NCBI RefSeq assembly: GCF_031458175.1
Contig: NZ_JAVDXX010000001.1
Span: 930,001 to 994,000 of the forward strand
Source: Pseudoglutamicibacter albus
GTDB lineage: Bacteria; Actinomycetota; Actinomycetes; Actinomycetales; Micrococcaceae
DNA length: 64,000 nt
Direction of reading: 5' to 3'
Position numbers and translations under genes: made by a program. Positions within the stretch are counted from its first letter, which is position 1; every line of letters starts with the position of its first letter. Shown piece by piece: positions 9,480-18,868 of this stretch. Under the pieces are notes generated by a model. That model was not told the DNA's origin. It did not search any database and saw only the letters and a program-made list of their open reading frames with translations.

Positions 9480-10958
9480 TTGACTGAACAGCAGCCTCAC
9501 TCCCAGGAAACCGCGGCACAGGAGAACACCTCCCAGCAAGCCACGGAGAACGCATCCGCAACAGATGCGCAGCCTGCACAGCAGAACCCAGCCCCAAGCG
9601 GCACCCCAACCCCAGCGACCCCGAAGGCCCCTACCCCTTCGATGATCGCAGGAAAGGAAACCGCTAAGGACACGGTGATCCCAGCCCCACAGGTGCCAGC
9701 CACTAGCTTGGAAGAGGCACGAAAGTTTGCGCGAGTCACCGATGACGGTCATGTGTTCGTGATCGTTGACGGCAATGAGCATGCAGTGGGCCAATATCCT
9801 GACGCGACTGGAGATGAAGCACTCGCCTACTTTGTACGCAAATACGACGAGCTGCTGGGCGAGATCATGTTGCTTGAACAGCGCGTTGTAGCCAAAGCCC
9901 CAACCGCTGAGATGCCGAAGGCCCTCAACGCGATCGATGAGCGCGTCAAAGCTCGCGACGTCGTGGGCGACATCGCGATGCTGGAGTCCCGTGTCGAGAA
10001 CCTGCGTGTAGCGATCGAGAACCTGCGCCAGCACGAGCGCGCCAACGCTGAGCAGCTGCGCGCCGAAGCCACAGCCGCCCGCGAGAAGATCGTTTCAGAA
10101 GCCGAAGACCTTGCCGCTAAACCGGCCGAGCAGGTTCAGTGGAAGAGCGCATCGCAGCGCATGGCTGAACTCTTCGACGAGTGGAAGGCCGCCCAGAAGA
10201 ACGGCCACCGCTTGGCTCGCGCTACCGAGGACGAGTTGTGGAAGCGTTTCCGCTCTGCACGCAACAAATTCGATAAGAACCGCCGCACCTTCTTCTCCAA
10301 GCTCGATGACCGCAATGCTGAAGCTAAGCGCATCAAGGAAGACTTGATCAGCCGCGCCGAAAGCATGCAGAACTCGACTGACTGGGGTGCTACCTCAGCC
10401 GAGTACCGCAAGCTCATGTCCGAGTGGAAGGCTGCACCGCGTGCATCGCGTAAGGACGATGACGCGTTGTGGACCCGCTTCCGTGCCGCCCAAGACGTGT
10501 TCTTCAATGCACGTAAGAAGGCTAACGATAAGATCGACGCCGAGTACGCCGAAAACCTCAAGGTTAAGGAAGCCCTCCTGGAGGAGGCCCGTGCGATCCT
10601 TCCAGTGAAGGACCTCAAGCAGGCACAGCGTGCACTTGGTTCGATCCGCGACCGCTGGGAAGCTGCCGGCAAGGTTCCACGTTCCGATATGCACCGCATC
10701 GAAGCCGGCCTGCGCCAGGTTGAAGACGCTGTTCGCTCAGCGGAGCAAGACGAATGGCGCCGCACTGACCCGGAGACGAAGGCTCGCTCGAACTCGATGT
10801 TGCAGCAGCTTGAAGACGCGATCGCTGATTTGGAAGCTGACCTCGAGCGCGCCCAGGCAAGCGGTGATCAGCGGAAGGTCGCTAAGGCTCAGGAAGCACT
10901 AGATGCACGCCGTGCGTGGCTTGAGACCGTGAAGCGTTCAGCCGCCGAACTGGGCTAA
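9480..10958 (+). CDS. DUF349 domain-containing protein
   Basis: 492 residues. The N-terminal 60 residues are Gln/Ala/Pro/Thr-rich and likely disordered. A globular part follows (FARVTDDGHVFVIVDGNEHAVGQYP), then several DUF349 repeats with the pattern WK(S/A)A...LWKRFR.ARN.F...R. The whole C-terminal two thirds is predicted helical and highly charged. The start is TTG at 9480 (MTEQQPHSQ) with only a weak Shine-Dalgarno; the next in-frame ATG would remove the disordered segment. The biochemical role is not established. It faces away from hisS and is followed by a hairpin. Confidence 0.88.
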   Translation: MTEQQPHSQETAAQENTSQQATENASATDAQPAQQNPAPSGTPTPATPKAPTPSMIAGKETAKDTVIPAPQVPATSLEEARKFARVTDDGHVFVIVDGNEHAVGQYPDATGDEALAYFVRKYDELLGEIMLLEQRVVAKAPTAEMPKALNAIDERVKARDVVGDIAMLESRVENLRVAIENLRQHERANAEQLRAEATAAREKIVSEAEDLAAKPAEQVQWKSASQRMAELFDEWKAAQKNGHRLARATEDELWKRFRSARNKFDKNRRTFFSKLDDRNAEAKRIKEDLISRAESMQNSTDWGATSAEYRKLMSEWKAAPRASRKDDDALWTRFRAAQDVFFNARKKANDKIDAEYAENLKVKEALLEEARAILPVKDLKQAQRALGSIRDRWEAAGKVPRSDMHRIEAGLRQVEDAVRSAEQDEWRRTDPETKARSNSMLQQLEDAIADLEADLERAQASGDQRKVAKAQEALDARRAWLETVKRSAAELG

Positions 10959-11011
10959 GAAAATGTTGAGGTAGCTCGAGATTCCCTACCCCGGTAGATC
11001 TCCGCTAGCGC

Positions 11012-11050
11012 AAGGGCCTGGAGTTGTCCACAGGACAGCGCCGGGCCCTT
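11012..11050 (+). terminator. Hairpin after the DUF349 gene
   Basis: AAGGGCCTGG pairs with CCGGGCCCTT (10 bases with one wobble) and the interior TGTCC/GGACA extends the structure. It starts 54 bases after the DUF349 stop. There is no T tract, so termination is likely but not certain. The interior also contains TTGTCCACA, which matches the actinobacterial DnaA-box consensus. Confidence 0.5.
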
Positions 11051-11084
11051 GTCGTATCTGGACGCTGGAACGCACCATGAATGC

Positions 11085-11885
11085 ATGACGCCAACCCAGA
11101 ATGATCGCGACCTGCCTCTTCCTGATCTTCCACCGCCTCGCAAAGATCTCCTACCGCTACCTGCCACGCGTAGCCGGCTCTGCGAGGTTCCCTTATGGGA
11201 TGCGATGCGTGAGAACCTCACTGAAGCCGAGCTTGCGGCGGCTCTTCGTGATGACCTAATCCGCCACGTTGTGGGCCCGCTCTATGCCCGTTTATCGGTC
11301 AGCCACCGTCCGATGGTGCGGTGGGCCGCACTCTACCGTTTCCAAGTGGCCTTGGCTGAAGACGGCATCAAGAATACGGTCTTCGATCACCAGACTGCGT
11401 TGTGGGCGTGGCTCGGTGGCAAGCCGCCAACGAGCCTCAACGTGCGGGCGCGCGTGCACAGTAGACGCTTCAGGAACATTGGTGGGCTCAATATTTATAT
11501 CGATCCGTTGAACCTCAGCCAACGAGACATCGCATATGTTGAAGGGGTCAGGGTCGTGACACCGTTGACGGTCGCTGTCGAGTTAACGGCTGCGATTGCG
11601 CGCGATGCTGATGTGCCAGCGCCTCGAGTCGCTCGGTTACTCAGTGATATTCCAGAACGTATCGCGATGGGCTGGCAACGAACCCTGAAGGATCCCAATC
11701 CAACGGTTGGGGATCAGGTAACACAAACTCTCGAGCTAGAAGACATCAAGCCAGTCGATATGGACCGCTTGTTGGACGGTAGCGATCGATTCGCTCGTTT
11801 AGGTACAAAGCGTCAGACCCTCGTGCGGCGGCGGTTGCGGGAGATTAGCGCCGCTCTTCTGAGGCCCCACCTAGCACCCGGCTGA
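11085..11885 (+). CDS. Hypothetical protein, weak AbiEi-antitoxin-like pattern
   Basis: 266 residues from ATG 11085 (MTPTQNDRD). A TTG frame start upstream is open but lies inside the preceding hairpin. I do not recognise a firm family. The central pattern (YVEGVRVVTPLTVAVELTAAIARD) resembles the C-terminal part of actinobacterial AbiEi-type antitoxin proteins, but no partner toxin is nearby, and the protein may simply be a conserved actinobacterial protein of unknown role. The last 41 bases overlap the 3' end of rsh on the opposite strand. Shine-Dalgarno is poor. Confidence 0.7.
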   Translation: MTPTQNDRDLPLPDLPPPRKDLLPLPATRSRLCEVPLWDAMRENLTEAELAAALRDDLIRHVVGPLYARLSVSHRPMVRWAALYRFQVALAEDGIKNTVFDHQTALWAWLGGKPPTSLNVRARVHSRRFRNIGGLNIYIDPLNLSQRDIAYVEGVRVVTPLTVAVELTAAIARDADVPAPRVARLLSDIPERIAMGWQRTLKDPNPTVGDQVTQTLELEDIKPVDMDRLLDGSDRFARLGTKRQTLVRRRLREISAALLRPHLAPG

Positions 11886-14127
11886 CATCATAGACGCCTT
11901 CAATCCGGCGGATTGCAGCGAAGATATGGCTCATGAAGTCCGGCTCCCCCAGCTGGAAACGGAAACGTGAAATCGCGGTCCGGTCCTTGGTGGTCCACAG
12001 GTTCGCAGACAAGATATTGACGTGGTTCTCCGAGAGCACTTTGGTGACGTCGCTCAAAAGCGAGTGCCGGTCGAGTGCCTCAACCTGGATCTCTACCGTG
12101 AATACGGTGTGGGAACGAGGATCCCACGCGACATCGACAATCCGCTCGGCTTCAGGACCGCTCAGATTAGCGATGTTCGGGCACGCTGAACGGTGTACCG
12201 TGACGCCCGAGCCGCGTGTTACAAAGCCTTTGATCGCATCCGGTGGCACCGGCGAGCAACACGGGCCCAGCTTAGCCACAACATCACGTGAGCCCTGGAC
12301 GATAACCCCGGAAGAGCTCGGCTGTGAGCCACGCGTCTGGTTTTGGTCCGAGGTGAAGTTCATGCCTGGTTCAGGCTGAGCTACCTCGGGTTCTCCCGTC
12401 AGGCTCGTGATGTGCTCCATCACGTTCTTGGAAGAGACGTGGCCTTCGCCCAGGCCCGCGTACAGACCAGTGATGTCGTTGTAGTGAAGCTCTTTCGCAA
12501 CCGCTGTGAGGATCTCTGCCGTCATGAGCTTCTGGAGCGGGAGCCCAGCCTTACGAATCGCTTTAGAGAGCAGATCCTGGCCTTTTTCTATCGCTTCCTC
12601 GCGGCGCTCCTTGGAGAACCATTGCCGAATCTTGGTGCGGGCTCGTGGTGAGGCGACAAAGTCTTGCCAATGGCGTGACGGGCCGGCGTTTTCTGCCTTC
12701 GAGGTCAGTATTTCAACCTGATCGCCATTGTTGAGCGGTGTATGCAACGGAACAAGTTTCCCATTGACTTTAGCGCCAACGGCCCTGTGCCCCACATCCG
12801 TGTGGACCGCGTAGGCGAAATCCACGGGTGTGGAACCCAGTGGCAGCGAACGCACCTCACCGGCCGGGGTGAAGACATAGACTTCAGCGGAGTTGATGAC
12901 ATAACGGAAGGAATCGAGGAACTCATCTGGATCCTCAGTGTCTTTCTGCCAGGCCACCAACCGGTTGAGCCAGTTGATGTTGGTTTCTTTATCGTTCTCT
13001 GCAGAGCCTTGCTTGTATTTCCAGTGTGCGGCTACACCGTATTCGGCACGCTTATGCATTTCGTGGGTGCGGATCTGCACCTCGACGGGACGGCCGCCGG
13101 GACCGATCACGGAGGTATGCAAGGACTGATACATGTTGAACTTAGGCATCGCAATGTAGTCCTTGAACCTGCCGGGAAGCGGGTTCCAATGCGAATGGAT
13201 GATGCCCAAGACCGCGTAGCAGTCTTTGACGGAGTCAACCAGGATCCGAACACCCATGAGGTCGTGGATCTCGTTGAATTCTTTCTTCCGGACTACCATC
13301 TTCTGATAGACCGAGTAATAGTGTTTAGGCCGGCCCGTGATGACCGCGTTGATCTTCTCTTCAGAGAGATTCGCCTCGATCGCTTGCCGAACTTCGGAAA
13401 GATACCGTTCACGTTCAGGCGTGCGGGCGCCCACCATGCGCACGATCTCTTCATACACTTTCGGGTGCAAAACCGCGAAAGAAAGATCCTCAAGCTCCCA
13501 CTTGACGGTGTTCATCCCCAAACGGTGGGCCAACGGAGCGTATATCTCGAGGGTTTCCCGGGCTTTACGGGACGCCGATTCAGGGTTGACGTAACGCCAT
13601 GTGCGGGCGTTATGCATTCGGTCGGCAAGCTTGATCATGAGTACACGGATGTCTTGGGACATCGCGACGATCATCTTCCGGACCGTCTCTGCCTGAGCGG
13701 CCTCGCCGTAGGTGACCTTATCGAGTTTGGTGACCCCGTCCACGAGCAGAGCGATCTCATCGCCGAAGTCCTTGCGCAGTGCTTCAAGCGAATATTCGGT
13801 GTCCTCGACCGTGTCATGCAACAGCGCCGCCGCCAGCGTAGGGCCAGTGAGCCCCATCTCCGCAAGGATCGTTGCGACCGCCACAGGGTGGGTGATGTAG
13901 GGATCCCCGGATTTCCGCTTCACGCCTTCGTGCCAACGTGCAGCGACATCGTAGGCGCGCGTGATGAGTGAAAGATCTTCTTCCGGATGTTGCGCACGCA
14001 CGGTACGTAGCAGGGGCTCAAGGATGGGAGGGGCCGCCGGAAACGTTGACCGGCCTGAGAAACGGATCAGACGCGAAAGCGACCTTCCCCGCCTTGGTTG
14101 CTGTTCACCCACTCGCTGTTGCGCCAT
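11845..14127 (-). CDS. rel: Bifunctional (p)ppGpp synthetase/hydrolase (Rel/RSH)
   Basis: Makes and degrades the stringent-response alarmone (p)ppGpp. 760 residues from ATG 14127, chosen because AGAGGAGG sits nine bases upstream; a GTG 17 codons earlier is also open. Domains: HD hydrolase with HDTVED near 104, synthetase with GRPKHYYSVYQKM near 265 and RFKDYIA near 320 (the RxKD form of bifunctional enzymes), TGS (VYVFTPAGEVRSLPLGSTPVDFAYAVH), helical/CC region with GPCCSPVPPD, and a C-terminal ACT domain. All catalytic segments look intact. The secDF operon lies upstream on the same strand, separated by a strong terminator. Confidence 0.96.
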   Translation of the reverse strand: MAQQRVGEQQPRRGRSLSRLIRFSGRSTFPAAPPILEPLLRTVRAQHPEEDLSLITRAYDVAARWHEGVKRKSGDPYITHPVAVATILAEMGLTGPTLAAALLHDTVEDTEYSLEALRKDFGDEIALLVDGVTKLDKVTYGEAAQAETVRKMIVAMSQDIRVLMIKLADRMHNARTWRYVNPESASRKARETLEIYAPLAHRLGMNTVKWELEDLSFAVLHPKVYEEIVRMVGARTPERERYLSEVRQAIEANLSEEKINAVITGRPKHYYSVYQKMVVRKKEFNEIHDLMGVRILVDSVKDCYAVLGIIHSHWNPLPGRFKDYIAMPKFNMYQSLHTSVIGPGGRPVEVQIRTHEMHKRAEYGVAAHWKYKQGSAENDKETNINWLNRLVAWQKDTEDPDEFLDSFRYVINSAEVYVFTPAGEVRSLPLGSTPVDFAYAVHTDVGHRAVGAKVNGKLVPLHTPLNNGDQVEILTSKAENAGPSRHWQDFVASPRARTKIRQWFSKERREEAIEKGQDLLSKAIRKAGLPLQKLMTAEILTAVAKELHYNDITGLYAGLGEGHVSSKNVMEHITSLTGEPEVAQPEPGMNFTSDQNQTRGSQPSSSGVIVQGSRDVVAKLGPCCSPVPPDAIKGFVTRGSGVTVHRSACPNIANLSGPEAERIVDVAWDPRSHTVFTVEIQVEALDRHSLLSDVTKVLSENHVNILSANLWTTKDRTAISRFRFQLGEPDFMSHIFAAIRRIEGVYDVSRVLGGASEERR

Positions 14128-14218
14128 GGCAGCGATTCCTCCTCTGCTACCAAGCGCAAGGCCTGGCTGTATGTACACAATACGGTGATTGGGTCAGTCT
14201 AGACCACAGAACAGAAAC

Positions 14219-14257
14219 GGAACACCTCGTGAACCGGTGAGTCTCACGAGGTGTTCC
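14219..14257 (-). terminator. Terminator between secF and rsh
   Basis: Perfect 14-base stem (14219-14232 with 14244-14257), 11-base loop. On the minus strand it is followed by a T-rich stretch (GTTTCTGTTCTG). It lies 49 bases after the secF stop and insulates rsh from secDF transcription. Confidence 0.85.
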
Positions 14258-14306
14258 GTCACGCGGTGCGTTCGGCACCGTTCCCAGCTAGTGGTGAATA
14301 CGCGTA

Positions 14307-15302
14307 TCAGGCCAGCGCTGCCTCTGAATCCTTGCGGTTGTCATGGACCTCAGCGTCGAGCTCCTTGATCTCTTCATCGTTCTTGCGCAGCTGATAGTAC
14401 AGCGGTGCCTGGATGAAGAGGGTGGACAACGTCGAGACGATGATGCCGACGAACAACGCAAGCGCGAGGTCACCGAGCGTGCCCGCGCCGAGCAACCAAT
14501 AACCGATGAACAGAATCGAGCCGACTGGCAGGATCGCAACGACCGAGGTGTTGATCGAGCGAACCAGGGTCTGGTTCACAGCACGGTTGACCTTCTCCTC
14601 GAAGGTCATGACGTACTTGAGGGAGGCGTCAGAGGTATTCTCACGGATCTTGTCGAAGACCACCACGGTGTCATAGAGACAGTAGCTAAGAATCGTCAAG
14701 AAACCGATGACCGCACTCGGTGTCACTTCGAAACCGACTGCAGCATAGATCCCGGCAGTAACGATCATGACGACGATCAGGCCGCCGATTGCGGCAAGCG
14801 ACATCTTCCAGGTCCGGAAGTACACCGCCATCAGCAAAGCAACCAAGACCATGAACACGACCAAACCGATCGCCGCTTGGCGCGAGACATCAGCGCCCCA
14901 TGTCGGGCCAATCGCTGAGACAGAGACCTTCGAAGCATCCGTCTCGTATGCTTTCGCGAGTGCTTCCTTCAAGTCGTCGGCTTGCTGACCGGTGAGCGGG
15001 TCAGTCTGGACGCGCATCGTGGTCGCAGCCAGATGCGTCGTCCGTGCGTTCTTATCCGGCACGACCTCGCCGGCGGCGTCGTCACCGAGCTTAGGGTCAG
15101 TCTTGTGGGCCTCGGCCACCTGGAACTCGTTGCCACCACGGAAATCGATACCCAGGTTGAAACCGCCACGCACAACCGGAACCAAGACCGAAAGCACGAT
15201 CAGAACGAGCGCGATAGCAAACCAGAGTTTGCGCTTGCCGATGAATGGATACGAACGCTTACCGGAGTAGAGCTCGTTACCCCACGTTGCTAACTTCGCC
15301 AC
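14307..15302 (-). CDS. secF: Protein translocase subunit SecF
   Basis: Membrane partner of SecD; uses the proton gradient to help pull secreted proteins through SecYEG. 331 residues with a cytosolic N-terminus, TM1 (LWFAIALVLIVLSVLVPVV), the GIDFRGG motif at the start of the periplasmic domain, then five C-terminal TM segments from about 140 on. The GTG start at 15302 begins one base after the secD TGA, with GAGGAG inside the end of secD, so translation is coupled. The C-terminus ends in an acidic tail (RKNDEEIKELDAEVHD). Confidence 0.95.
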   Translation of the reverse strand: MAKLATWGNELYSGKRSYPFIGKRKLWFAIALVLIVLSVLVPVVRGGFNLGIDFRGGNEFQVAEAHKTDPKLGDDAAGEVVPDKNARTTHLAATTMRVQTDPLTGQQADDLKEALAKAYETDASKVSVSAIGPTWGADVSRQAAIGLVVFMVLVALLMAVYFRTWKMSLAAIGGLIVVMIVTAGIYAAVGFEVTPSAVIGFLTILSYCLYDTVVVFDKIRENTSDASLKYVMTFEEKVNRAVNQTLVRSINTSVVAILPVGSILFIGYWLLGAGTLGDLALALFVGIIVSTLSTLFIQAPLYYQLRKNDEEIKELDAEVHDNRKDSEAALA

Positions 15303-15303
15303 G

Positions 15304-17049
15304 TCAGTTCTCCTCTACCTTGCGTGTATCTGCGTTCCTACCGCTCTCGCGCGCAGCAAGCTCTTCAGCCCGGCGCCGCTCAGCGATCGTCATGCGACGC
15401 TGAGCCTCACGGTTAGCCCCGCCGCCGTGCTTGCCGGCCTGCTTCGCTTCACCGCTCTGCCGGCGCACACGCACTCGGCCCGCCCCGGCATACAGCGGCT
15501 CAGCGCCCAAAAGGCGCGGATCCAGACCGGAAAGCCTGTGACCTTCAGAGAAGAAAGTCATACGGCTGAGCAACTGCAACATCGGGTGCGTGAACAAGAA
15601 CACCACGAAAATATCCGCAACAGCTGTCAGGCCCAGGGTGAACGCGAAGCCCTTGACGTTACCCACAGCAACAAAGTACAGAACAACGGCTGCCAGAATG
15701 TTGACCGCTTTAGAAGCCAGAATGGTTCGGCGAGCACGCTTCCAACCGGTTTCGATCGCCTGCTGGAGCCTGCGGCCTTCACGCAACTCATCACGGATAC
15801 GTTCAAAGTAGACGATGAACGAGTCAGCTGTCAGACCAATCGAGACAATCAAGCCGGCAACACCAGCCAGAGACAACCGATAGTTCGCGCCCCACCCCAA
15901 CAAGACAATCGCGAGATAGGTCAGCGTACCCATGATGATGAGCGAGGCCATCGTCACCAGACCCAAAACGCGGTACTGGAAGAAGGAGTAAACAGCCACC
16001 AAGACCAGGCCGATCAAGCCAGCGATCATACCGGACTTGAGCTGATCAGCACCGAGCTTGGCCGAAACCTGGGTTTCGGTCGGGATGTTGAAGCTCATCG
16101 GCAAGGCACCGTAACGCAGCTGCTCGGCGAGCTCTTGAGCCGATTCCTGAGTGAAGTTACCGGTGATCGAAGAGCGGCCATCGGAAATGACGGCCAGCGA
16201 CTGCGGAGCCGAAACCACGCGGCCATCCAACACGATCGCGAACTGGTTCTTAGGCGGCTGAGCTGACGTCAAACGCTGGGTGACCGTCTTGAACGCCTCA
16301 GCGCCCTTGTTGTTGAACGTCAACGCAACTTCCCAGCCACCGGTCGTGAAGCCCTGCGAGTTCTGTTCAGGACGTGCCTCGGCATCGGTGATGTCAGAGC
16401 CGGAAACCTCAACCGGACCCAAGAGGTACTTAGCCTGCAACGGCGGGTCCATCTCACACGCAATAGCTGGCTCTTCAGCCTTGAACGTCGTGCGGTCTTT
16501 CTTATTGAGCTCAGCGGCACAATCCCACGCCTGGAACTTACGCAAAAGCTCAGGGGTGACCCACCGATCATCAGAACCGTTCTGCGGTTTACCCTCAGGC
16601 TTTGGGATGTCTTTGATCGGTGTGAGGTCCTTCTTTGGCGTCGCCGTGATGTCTTGGTTTGCCGCGATCACTGGCCGGAACTGCATCTGCGCGGAAGACT
16701 TGATGAGGTTACGTGTCTTCTCATCTGGGATGCCAGGCATAGCAACCACGATGTTCTGGTTGTTCTGCGTGGTGACCTCAGCTTCAGCAACACCAGTGCC
16801 ATCAACGCGTTGACGAATGATCTCGACCGCTTGCTGAAGCTGCTCGGAAGTGACCTGCTTGTTCGGGTCATCCAGTTTAGGGGTCAGCACCATCTCGGTA
16901 CCGCCCTCAAGGTCCAGCGCAAGCTTAGGAAGCGCACCAGTTTTTCCTGCGACAACACCACCGATGAGCACACCGATCAGCACGAGGTGGATCACCGCGA
17001 GCCAGATCAGTGCGCTATGAGCCTGCCGCTTGGGGCTAGTTGTTGACAT
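15304..17049 (-). CDS. secD: Protein translocase subunit SecD
   Basis: Membrane subunit of SecDF. 581 residues from ATG 17049 (MSTTSPKRQ); a GTG five codons upstream is also open. TM1 is near the N-terminus (ALIWLAVIHLVLIGVLIGGVV), followed by LALDLEGGTEMVLTP, a long extracytoplasmic domain, and five TM helices after about residue 330 with the SIGLTADSFIVYFERIRDELREG signature. The C-terminus is a basic tail of about 90 residues (VRVRRQSGEAKQAG), longer than in many homologues. It sits between yajC and secF. Confidence 0.95.
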   Translation of the reverse strand: MSTTSPKRQAHSALIWLAVIHLVLIGVLIGGVVAGKTGALPKLALDLEGGTEMVLTPKLDDPNKQVTSEQLQQAVEIIRQRVDGTGVAEAEVTTQNNQNIVVAMPGIPDEKTRNLIKSSAQMQFRPVIAANQDITATPKKDLTPIKDIPKPEGKPQNGSDDRWVTPELLRKFQAWDCAAELNKKDRTTFKAEEPAIACEMDPPLQAKYLLGPVEVSGSDITDAEARPEQNSQGFTTGGWEVALTFNNKGAEAFKTVTQRLTSAQPPKNQFAIVLDGRVVSAPQSLAVISDGRSSITGNFTQESAQELAEQLRYGALPMSFNIPTETQVSAKLGADQLKSGMIAGLIGLVLVAVYSFFQYRVLGLVTMASLIIMGTLTYLAIVLLGWGANYRLSLAGVAGLIVSIGLTADSFIVYFERIRDELREGRRLQQAIETGWKRARRTILASKAVNILAAVVLYFVAVGNVKGFAFTLGLTAVADIFVVFLFTHPMLQLLSRMTFFSEGHRLSGLDPRLLGAEPLYAGAGRVRVRRQSGEAKQAGKHGGGANREAQRRMTIAERRRAEELAARESGRNADTRKVEEN

Positions 17050-17146
17050 AAAGGTTTCTCTCACACGTGAGCAATGAATGAATAAAGACTAGGTATCTGC
17101 CTCAGCGTGTGAAGTGCATCGGTTCGCAACGCTGGGCTGCTGGTTC

Positions 17147-17533
17147 TTAGCGCTTATCTGGGCCTTCCGAACCGTCGAGGTCACCCTGGTTGTCCTCTTG
17201 CGAAGCCTCATGGGTCGAGTTGTCTTCTGGGAACTGAGCGATCGCTTGGACGTGGAACATGACACGGTTACCTGGAGATAGTTCCAAGAGCACCTTGTTC
17301 TCGTCTTTGAAGGTGTCAACGACCGTGCCGAAGATACCGGCGGTCGTCATAACTTCTGCACCCGGGACGAGCTTAGTCTCACGTTCCTGCTGAGCTTGCT
17401 GCATCCGCTTGCGGTTACGGAACATCGTGAAGACCAAGAAAATGACCATGAGGCCCATGATCAAAAGAAGAGGGCTAATACCCCCGGCCTGTCCTTGCTG
17501 ACCTTCAGCCAAAATCTGCTGCGCGGAGATCAC
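17147..17533 (-). CDS. yajC: Preprotein translocase subunit YajC
   Basis: Small accessory protein of SecDF. 128 residues: one N-terminal TM helix (SPLLLIMGLMVIFLVFTMF), then RNRKRMQQAQQERETKLVPGAEVMTTAGIFGTV, the diagnostic YajC stretch, and an acidic, Gln/Asp-rich disordered tail. GTG start at 17533 with GAGGA upstream. The 97-base gap to secD suggests one operon yajC-secD-secF. ruvB lies 205 bases upstream; that gap probably holds the yajC promoter, and I saw no clear terminator in it. Confidence 0.93.
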   Translation of the reverse strand: MISAQQILAEGQQGQAGGISPLLLIMGLMVIFLVFTMFRNRKRMQQAQQERETKLVPGAEVMTTAGIFGTVVDTFKDENKVLLELSPGNRVMFHVQAIAQFPEDNSTHEASQEDNQGDLDGSEGPDKR

Positions 17534-17738
17534 GTGGCATCCTCAATTCACATTATCGATATCGCTGCACACCCTCGCGCGCGCATTGCAGGCGCAAGGA
17601 AAACACCGATCTAGCCTAACCTACCCCGGCAAGCAGAAGTAGTAACTGCAAGCTCACGCCGTAACTCTGGGACGGCACTATCGGTTGCTGGAAGACAGAA
17701 ATAGATAGGCCAATGCTTTCTCCAGCTCGGTCGATTCT

Positions 17739-18809
17739 TCAGATGAGGCGGGCAGTCCCGCCGGGATCCTGCTCCCCCGAAGGTAGGGCGCCAGGAGCAC
17801 CCTCCGGCGGAGTCAGGCCTAGGTGCACCCATGCCGCTGGGGTTGCTATTCGTCCGCGTGCGGTTCGGCCGAGGAGGCCTTCGCGCACAAGATAGGGCTC
17901 AGCTACTTCCTCGACAGTTTCGGTTTCCTCCCCCACCGAGATCGCAAGTGTTGATAAGCCGACGGGCCCGCCACCGAATTTGGTGCACAACGCTTGCAAA
18001 ACTGAACGGTCGAGCCGATCCAGTCCACGTTCATCGACGTCATACATGTCCAGGGCCGCTGCGGCTTGAACCGCATCGATCCGCTCGATGCGGTGTACAA
18101 GCGACCAGTCCCTGACACGGCGTAGGAGCCGGTTAGCGATACGCGGGGTTCCGCGTGAACGTGAAGCGATCTGCTGATAGCCGTCATCGGTCAAGCGCAC
18201 ATCAAGCATGACTGCCGAGCGCCGCAGAACCATTTCAAGTTCTTCAACCGAATAGAAGTCCAGGTGGCCGGTGAACCCGAAACGGTCACGCAGAGGTCCT
18301 GGCAAAAGACCGGCACGCGTGGTCGCACCCACCAGAGTGAACGGAGGAAGATCCAATGGGATAGCTGTGGCACCAGCACCCTTGCCGACCACGATGTCGA
18401 CGCGAAAGTCTTCCATCGCAAGGTAGAGCATTTCCTCTGCTGGGCGGGCTAGACGGTGGATCTCATCCAGGAATAAAACTTCGCCTTCAGATAGCGAAGA
18501 GAGGATCGCAGCCAGGTCCCCTGCGTTTTGGATCGCTGGACCGGAGCTGATGCGTAGCGGTGCTTGCATCTCCGCGGCAACGATCATGGCTAGCGTCGTC
18601 TTGCCCAAGCCTGGAGGCCCGGAGAGCAGAACGTGATCGGCAACCCGTTCACGCAGCTTCGAGGATTCAAGTACGAGGGAAAGTTGCTCGCGAACACGTG
18701 CTTGGCCCACGAATTCATCGAAGTTCTTGGGCCGCATCGCAGCCTCGAGCGCGCGTTCCTCCGGCTCTCCGGAGGCATCCACCAGACCGCGCGAGGAATC
18801 TGATGCCAT
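17739..18809 (-). CDS. ruvB: Holliday junction branch migration ATPase RuvB
   Basis: Hexameric AAA+ motor that drives branch migration with RuvA. 356 residues. Walker [10 protein letters not shown] near residue 65, Walker B FLDEIHRL near 114, sensor 1 VGATTRAG, arginine-finger region [14 protein letters not shown], and the C-terminal winged helix ([17 protein letters not shown]) are present. The C-terminus is about 20 residues longer than usual. ATG 18809 is preceded by GAGAGGAA. Operon order yebC-ruvC-ruvA-ruvB is standard for actinobacteria. Confidence 0.97.
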   Translation of the reverse strand: MASDSSRGLVDASGEPEERALEAAMRPKNFDEFVGQARVREQLSLVLESSKLRERVADHVLLSGPPGLGKTTLAMIVAAEMQAPLRISSGPAIQNAGDLAAILSSLSEGEVLFLDEIHRLARPAEEMLYLAMEDFRVDIVVGKGAGATAIPLDLPPFTLVGATTRAGLLPGPLRDRFGFTGHLDFYSVEELEMVLRRSAVMLDVRLTDDGYQQIASRSRGTPRIANRLLRRVRDWSLVHRIERIDAVQAAAALDMYDVDERGLDRLDRSVLQALCTKFGGGPVGLSTLAISVGEETETVEEVAEPYLVREGLLGRTARGRIATPAAWVHLGLTPPEGAPGALPSGEQDPGGTARLI

Positions 18810-18868
18810 CTTGCTACGTTCCTCTCCCCTAGCTTCTCAACAGTAGTTTCAAGACCGTTCCGGCATGC

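Noticed and set aside
12742-13971. Long plus-strand open frame of 409 codons opposite rsh
   Set aside because: It is antisense to a highly conserved gene, has no recognisable domain and no ribosome binding site; the frame is open because of codon bias.
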